A stretch of 64,000 nt of DNA from Hyperoplus lanceolatus (Eukaryota > Chordata > Actinopteri > Uranoscopiformes > Ammodytidae). Position numbers and translations under genes: made by a program. Every line of letters starts with the position of its first letter. Position 1 is the stretch's first letter. The stretch is taken from the NCBI GenBank assembly GCA_026929865.2, contig CM049404.1, forward strand, positions 9,435,501 to 9,499,500, in the 5' to 3' direction. The notes below the pieces were generated by a model that was not told the DNA's origin, made no database searches, and saw only the letters and a list, made by a program, of their open reading frames with translations. Below, piece by piece: positions 58,100 through 64,000 of this stretch.

Positions 58100-58236
58100 C
58101 TGGTGTTAATACACTGCATAGGGTCTGTACATTGTTATCTTAAAAAAAAGCGGATTGTGAGGAGATATTCACTGATTTAGACTAAAACAAATTTTCACAA
58201 CAAGCTTTCTCCAGAATCGCTGAGTCCACCTTTTAA
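58100..58236. mobile_element. Palindromic MITE, copy 5 (gmeb2 5' intron)
   Basis: It has GGTGTTAATACACTGCATAG, GCGGATTGTGAGGAGATATTC and the CAACAAGCTTTCTCCAGAAT block, and ends GAGTCCACCTTTTAA at 58236. It closely matches the right half of the copy at 33490 and ends about 65 bp before the gmeb2 start codon. Confidence 0.75.
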
Positions 58237-58301
58237 TATAATCTGAATAATACATTTTCTCCCCTCCCTGCTTTCGCTGTCTGAAGTGCCGTCTCTCCGC
58301 C

Positions 58302-58458
58302 ATGGCTTCGTCAGAGGTCAGCATGCAGGACATAAGTGAGGTGGTGATTGTCACCATCCCAGATTCAGCTGGTGAGGACCTTCCCTCTGTGATGGAGGAG
58401 GACAAAGCAGTGCTGATGACTGAAGAGTTGAACACTCAGCAGGGGTAATTTACACACC

Positions 58459-58526
<68 letters not shown>

Positions 58527-59457
58527 CGCACACACACAGAAAAACGCACACATCTCTTTTTTTGAGGAGATTGTCCTGTTGGAACGGTTTTGCCAAATTG
58601 AAACTTTTAAAAACGCTGTGGGTTTTTTCCCATTCATTTCCAGGGAGGACGTGCTCACAGTTACAGCAGTGGAAGCAGAGACTGAAGCCGACGGAGCAGA
58701 TTCACTGGTCAAAGAAGATGCCGTCATTGGTAATAATGTGACCTGCCGGACTTAGTAACATCCTCTAAAAATCTGGCACCTCACTTGATCCTTTTAAAGT
58801 TGTAAATACTATAGTTTTTCTACATCTTCAGTTTGTACAATAGCATGAAAGAGCTTACTCAATGGCTGCGTGACTGTGTGTTTTCTCTCTGTCTCTCTGC
58901 AGTGAAGTTAACAGAGGAGGTGGACGTGGAAGCTGACATCTTCTATTCCATCACGTGCGGAGACACCAAAGCCACGCTGGTCTGGAAGAAGTTTGTCTGC
59001 CCTGGCATCAACGTGAAATGTGTCCAGGTACGAAACTGTCACTCTGAAACAACAGAGCCTGTGTACCATTCCATTACTGAAACCATTTAAAGGTAATGCT
59101 ATGCGTTGAGGATGAGGGAGATTGACACAAGCTAATGGCTCTTTCCCTCTTTCTGATCAGTTCAACGAGCAGCTCATCAGCCCCAAGGAGTTTGTGTGTT
59201 TAGCGGGGAAGTCCACTCTCAAGGACTGGAAGAGAGCCATCCGCCTCAACGGCACCATGCTCAGGTCTGGACCCATCAACTATCAATCTTAACTCTGTTT
59301 GATATTATTGAATGCAAATCCCAACAGCCCTCTTTCATCATGCAACAACTATTCAACTACATTTTACTGCATGTTTCATGGAAAGGCAAACATCTTTGAG
59401 CAAATCAGGTTTATTACCCATTTACAGTTCTGGTGTATTGGACTTCTGTTTTGACTT

Positions 59458-59517
<60 letters not shown>

Positions 59518-61297
59518 CTTTATTAGTTAAATGTTTAATTGAAGTCTTTTTATTGGGAGGCCTGGCATTGGAAGATTGCTTCACTAAATAATTTTAATAT
59601 CCTGTCCCCCTCAAGCTGCATCTAAGGGCTCTTGGGATCAGGGAATAGTCCAATAAAACTCTGCATTCAAAGAATAGATTAATATGAACTTTTTTAATTA
59701 CTGACCAGTGGGCAAACTGGACACCAGCCACTGATTGTTCCCCACCAAAGCGTTGTCGAGAGACCAGTACCCAGACAGTCACTGCATCCATTTCAATATA
59801 TTTTATTAGTGCCAAGACTACAAGCCCACCGCCCAACACTCTGCTGTGATTCTAATTTCTAACACAATCATTGTTCAAACACATCAAATCAAAATTTGAT
59901 CAGCGTTCACTTCAGACAACTCTGCTTTTTACATTTCTGAATGAGCCTCACCACTAGTGAAACAATAACATTGACCTAAACGCCAAGTTTATCATGGATA
60001 GTTATAATATGATATACAGTAATATCGGTCTGCATTTTGCCAACAATAGCCTTCATAAGCTTCATATGAAATTCGATTCAGCTAATTAAAAATCAGCTAC
60101 ATCAATTTGTAGTGTCAGTCAGATTTCACTTGCTAATGAAATATGTAACACAGTAGAAAATGGCTGATTTATGCTATTAATCAGTTGTGACTACAATGTA
60201 AGCAGTGTCTGTCAACACAGTGTGAAAACAGCATGGAGATATTTAGTAGGCCTATGTAATGGTTAGCATGGTAGCATTCCAATAATAATGCTAACATGAA
60301 CACTTTAATGTGCAGTAACAACAGGATGTTTAACAATGTGAACATTGACGCTGTAATGGCTTCGTCACATCATGGAATGTAATAATTTACAGTAATGACA
60401 AAGGTCTCCCGTCAGTGACAGTATATACTCCTCGTGGGAGACACAGCACTTTTCTATGTAGCGCCACATTGTGATTTAGGATTGGATTTCATAAAAGAAA
60501 CCTAGCCTAGTAGTAGTACTGTGGTGGTAACAATATGAAATGCAGGAAAAATGTCAGCATTGGAACAGGATGTAAAAGGCTAATAATAAGCATTATAATC
60601 AGGCTTATGGTTTTGGGTGATTTTATTTTGTATCTCTTTCTTCCTTTCAGTTGTTGATATGCAGTTCATAATTATGCCTCAGGAGGGCACTGCTTCATCA
60701 CACAAGGCGCTCAGTGAACACAAGCAGTGGATCCTGATGTTGTCTTTTATGCCTCCTAACAAAAGCCTTTCCATCATATATATATATAATTCCACAGGAA
60801 GATCATGGACTCTGGTGAACTGGACTTCTACCAGCATACAAAGGTTTGCTCCAACACCTGCCGCAGCACCAAGATAGACCTGGTGGGGACCAAAATGAGC
60901 ATGGGGGGGGATCAGTCAGCTGAACTGGTCCCTTCCACCCCCTCATCAGCTGATTGTAAGTTACTACCAACAATACCAACACGCACATACAGCATGTACC
61001 TTTTTGATCACACAATCAGCCAATACTATAAATGCTGATCATGCTTTTTTTTAAATAAATGTTTGATTTAATTTCAAAATAAGACTGCTATTCAGTTTGA
61101 CTTGGATTACAGACATAGTAGCGGTGTGTGTGAGGTAGTTCACCAAGTGTTGTTTGTTGTATGTGTGTTGCAGTGAATGGAGCGGCAGTTCCATTTCCGG
61201 AGGTGCCAGAGGAAACTTCAGAGTGGGTCACAGCCATTGGAGGTGATCATTAACACACACACACTCGCAAACCTACACACACACACACACACACACA

Positions 61298-61329
<32 letters not shown>

Positions 61330-61623
61330 CACACGTACGTACGCACGCACGCACGCGCAAACCTACACACACACTGGTTGTCATGCATAACCAATGGATC
61401 ACGTTCAGTGTTGTACTCTTTCTTTATGATGTGTGTGTGTGTGTGTGTGTGTTCGTGTGTGTTCAGAGGATTCTGTGGCATTCTGGCGTGGGCTGAACGA
61501 GGCGGGGCTGTTGGAGGAGGTGGTGGAAGACTTTCAGAAGGAGCTGCAGGAGGTGCTAAAGGGGCTGCAGGAGAGAGCATGTGACCCACCATTACAGGTC
61601 AAAGGTTAGAAACAGACAGACAC

Positions 61624-61657
<34 letters not shown>

Positions 61658-63165
61658 GGGATGGCCAGGTACCTACACCAATTGAAAACTAAAAAGATAT
61701 GACTGAAGCCAAGCAATGGGCTCACACTTGTTTTATTTGATCTGACATCACTTGAGGACATTTCTCATATTTTACACAGCTCCCTCTGGAGACACTGAAG
61801 GCTTTATATAATTTCACATTTGCAGTAGAACTCACCAACCTTTTCATGATAAACATGGCCTTGCCCTATTGAAACAGGAGTCTTTTTTTCAGATGCTGTT
61901 TTGCTCAACAATATAGTGCAGAACTTTGGGATGTTGGACCTGGTGAAGAAGGTTCTTGCCAGTCATAAGAGCCAGATGGACCGGTACAGAGAGCAGTACA
62001 CTCGCAGCCTGGCCTGTAAGTAAAAGAATCACGGTGTTTTTCCGCATGCCCACTGTACGGTTTCCTTTCAGTATGTGTTTGATTCTAAAATGACAAAGTG
62101 CAACAAAAAAAAAATAGTGCAATATAACGTTGGTAAATAAACCGACAAGCTCACAGGAGTGTTTAGTGATGTTGTAAAGTTTAACTTCTGACTTTCGGAA
62201 AAGTTACAGTGATACGCCACCTTTTCACATTACCTCATGCACGCACAGAGAGTGAGGCAACAGACAAAAAGGAAAAAAATGGAACTACTCCATTGAGGTG
62301 CAAACCTAGTCTCATGCCTGGTTTTGCGGGCAGCTATTGGAACCACCCCCTGGTGTGCCCTTTGTAGGCTACATATTAATGAGGTTGTTTATTTTATTTT
62401 ATATTGCATTGTAGAAGGGAGTCTGAGCCTCAAGCATTTGTTTGCTGCTGCTGTAATTGTTGCTCACAAAATATGACAAATAAACAAACTTTGAATCAAT
62501 CTTTTAATCTTGTCCCCCCCCCCCCTCGTGCAGCTCTGGAGCAGCAATGTGACGAGCACAGGAAGCGAGCCAAGGAGCTGAAGAGTAAATCCCAGCACCT
62601 GAACAACGTGCTGATGACCCTCACCCCGGTGCCAGCCCCTCCTGCACCAAAGCGTCCCCGGCTGACCCGCGCCATCTCCGGTCCCGCGTCGGTCAACTCC
62701 ACCCCCACACAGATCACTCTCAACCAGCTGGCCGGGTGCAAGGTGCTGACGGTGGCAGGGGGCCAGGCAGGCACCAACCTGGGGGGCTACACCCTGCTCA
62801 CCTCCCCGCTTTCGGGCTCCGAGTTTGGGGGAGACGCCTCCAACCTGACCGTTCTGTCCACCGCAGCGGGGCAAGAGGGCTTGGTCGGCACAGGCGGCGG
62901 TTCCTTCCTTAAAGTGCTGGGCCCTCAGTACCAGCTAGTGACGCTGCCAGGAGGGCTGCAAGGCCTGGCCACCACCACGCAAGGCGGCGCCATGAGCACC
63001 ATCAGTGTGGTGGACGTGACGGCACAGAGTATAGACGCATCGCAAGAGGAAAGCCAGCAGGATGAGGGTGAGGGTGAGGGTGAGGGGCAAGGTGGAGGTG
63101 ATGGGGAAGGTCAGCCAGAACAGGTTACAGAGGTGGACGGGGAGCAGCCAGCTCAGCAGCAGTGA
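58302..63165 (+). CDS. gmeb2: Glucocorticoid modulatory element-binding protein 2 (SAND-domain factor)
   Basis: Nine coding exons (58302-58444, 58644-58729, 58903-59027, 59161-59264, 60798-60955, 61174-61242, 61467-61604, 61893-62015, 62534-63165) give 525 aa (human GMEB2 530). Seen: an acidic N-terminus; a SAND domain at about residues 84-176 with ITCGDTKATLVWKKFVCPG, the KDWK DNA-contact motif (139-142) and HTKVCSNTC zinc ligands; a central helical part with NNIVQNFGMLDLVKKVLASH; a coiled coil LEQQCDEHRKRAKELKSKSQ; and a Gly/Thr-rich tail ending in a GEGEGE/Q-rich stretch. GMEB1/2 bind KDWK-recognised CGY sites and modulate glucocorticoid-receptor-driven transcription. The MDSGELDFYQH, LNNIVQNFGMLDL and QHLNNVLMTLTPV segments match GMEB2, not GMEB1. 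ATG context is GCCATGG. The Glu/Gly tail at 63062-63110 is a GAGGGT-type repeat and may vary in length. Confidence 0.95.
58447..58530. repeat. (CA)n microsatellite next to a gmeb2 donor site
   Basis: CA repeats start within about 10 bp of the GTAATT donor at 58445 and run about 70 bp, then imperfect CACACAGAAA units. Confidence 0.95.
59459..59512. repeat. (GACA)n microsatellite
   Basis: About 13 GACA units in gmeb2 intron 5. Confidence 0.95.
59513..60797 (+). other. gmeb2 intron 5, remainder
   Basis: AT-rich intronic sequence with no supported gene or RNA. A (TA)n run lies just before the exon acceptor (about 60776-60789). Confidence 0.4.
61254..61376. repeat. Compound (CA)n/(CGCA)n microsatellite, gmeb2 intron 7
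   Basis: CA units grade into CGCA and CGTA units and back. A (GT)n run at 61432-61452 lies just before the next exon acceptor (61466), and a further (CGCA)n run is at 61622-61655. Confidence 0.95.
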
Positions 63166-64000
63166 GACAATGGATCATTTTTGGACCCTGAAATTGAATG
63201 TGCATTTCACGTGGCGGCTGACGGCCCGTCCGCATTTTGGACTTTTACAGACCGCTTTACGCATTGTGTTCATTTTCTCCTTCATTTAACTCAGAACATG
63301 AAACCCTTTGTGTAAATGTCCTTTAACTTTTAAGAAGATACAGAAATTTAGATTGGAGTGCCAGCAGTGTGTGAGTGTGTGTGTGAGTGTGTGTGTGTGT
63401 CAGTAGGGATTTTAATGTAAATATGTATTTGTAACTAATATATTTGATACAGCTGTTTCCGTAGGGATGTGCTCCTGTAGGCGTCAACTAGTCAGTTTGA
63501 TATTAAACGCTCAGTTTTCAAGAACAAATTGTGCATCTTTGCTTCGATATCACTGTGTTCATCAGTGTGGAACCAATGTGAACAGAGAGTTGAACTGAGA
63601 ACTGAAAAGCTTGCTTCAGTTTTTTTTTTTTAATCTCAGCCTTGTTGAGTAAACATTTAGACAAGAAAAGCTTAACTCTAGGTCTGCCAACTGGCTTTTT
63701 CTAGATCTTTCATCTACATCTCAATGTCTTTCTCAAATAGACTTTGCTCAGGGATTTTAGTGTATTGACTATATATTAAATTCACTGAGATCATAATAAA
63801 TGCATGCACTAATATGGTATGCAACAATATGAGATAATACCATATTAGTGCATGTTAGTAGAAAAACATTGGTCTTTGTTTATTAACCAAAACTCTTTTT
63901 TTAGATATAGACATTTTTTTTAGATATAGACATTTCCCATGTACAAAGTATATCAGATAAATTCTAAATAAGTGGTCAACCCTGTATGTTAACTTCCCCT
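63166..64000 (+). other. gmeb2 3' UTR and end of window
   Basis: A (GT)n patch lies at 63370-63400 and an ATTAAA at 63502-63507 is a plausible poly(A) signal. An 18-bp perfect inverted repeat lies at 63803-63820/63837-63854. No other gene is visible to the window end. Confidence 0.45.

Noticed and set aside
62404-62533. 5' extension of the last gmeb2 exon
   Set aside because: The reading frame is open upstream by chance; the CCCCTCGTGCAG acceptor at 62533 and the protein alignment set the start at 62534.
58302-63165. Calling this gene gmeb1
   Set aside because: Synteny with 1p35-36 genes might suggest gmeb1, but the SAND-flanking and coiled-coil sequences match GMEB2.

Overview
This is a eukaryotic nuclear window, almost certainly from a ray-finned, probably percomorph, fish. 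The signs are vertebrate intron-exon genes with GT-AG introns, proteins closest to vertebrate families, abundant (CA)n/(TG)n microsatellites, tRNA-derived SINEs, and many short DNA-transposon relics with terminal inverted repeats (TIRs). The species assignment is inference. There is no prokaryotic operon structure, CRISPR array or rRNA.

Layout by strand: (1) 1-4246 (+), the 3' half of polyhomeotic homolog phc2 (FCS zinc finger, SAM domain). (2) 10357-13487 (-), kiaa2013, a two-TM membrane protein. (3) 15622-32722 (+), plod1, procollagen lysyl hydroxylase 1. (4) 34724-41048 (-), tpx2, the spindle assembly and Aurora-A activator. (5) 47581-49977 (+), a RhoA-type GTPase. (6) 52743-55230 (-), a Nudix hydrolase with a DUF4743-like N-terminus (thiamine-pyrophosphokinase-related family). 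(7) 58302-63165 (+), gmeb2, a SAND-domain transcription factor. I rebuilt every coding exon chain by hand; each keeps frame and gives a length near the family norm (601, 733, 718, 193, 301 and 525 aa for genes 2-7).

The kiaa2013/plod1 head-to-head pair is also adjacent in mammals (human 1p36), which supports both calls. The other genes are functionally unrelated neighbours, so no pathway logic is claimed for the block.

The most notable finding is in plod1. The exon carrying the HxD iron-binding motif of the lysyl hydroxylase domain is present twice in tandem (30774-30899 and 31137-31262). Both copies are exactly 126 nt, phase 0, with good splice sites and intact catalytic residues, but differ in sequence. 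This looks like a mutually exclusive exon pair giving two catalytic-domain isoforms. One copy is PLOD1-like, the other closer to PLOD2/PLOD3 at its start.

Other points of interest are a GC-AG intron in plod1, a TIR element with five identical 55-bp repeats containing telomere-like motifs, a 1.27-kb foldback element with arms of about 370 bp, a hAT-like insertion just upstream of tpx2 carrying duplicated octamer and CRE motifs, a TTAA-flanked element in two copies bracketing rhoa, a pogo-like element with a transposase remnant, and at least five copies of a palindromic MITE.
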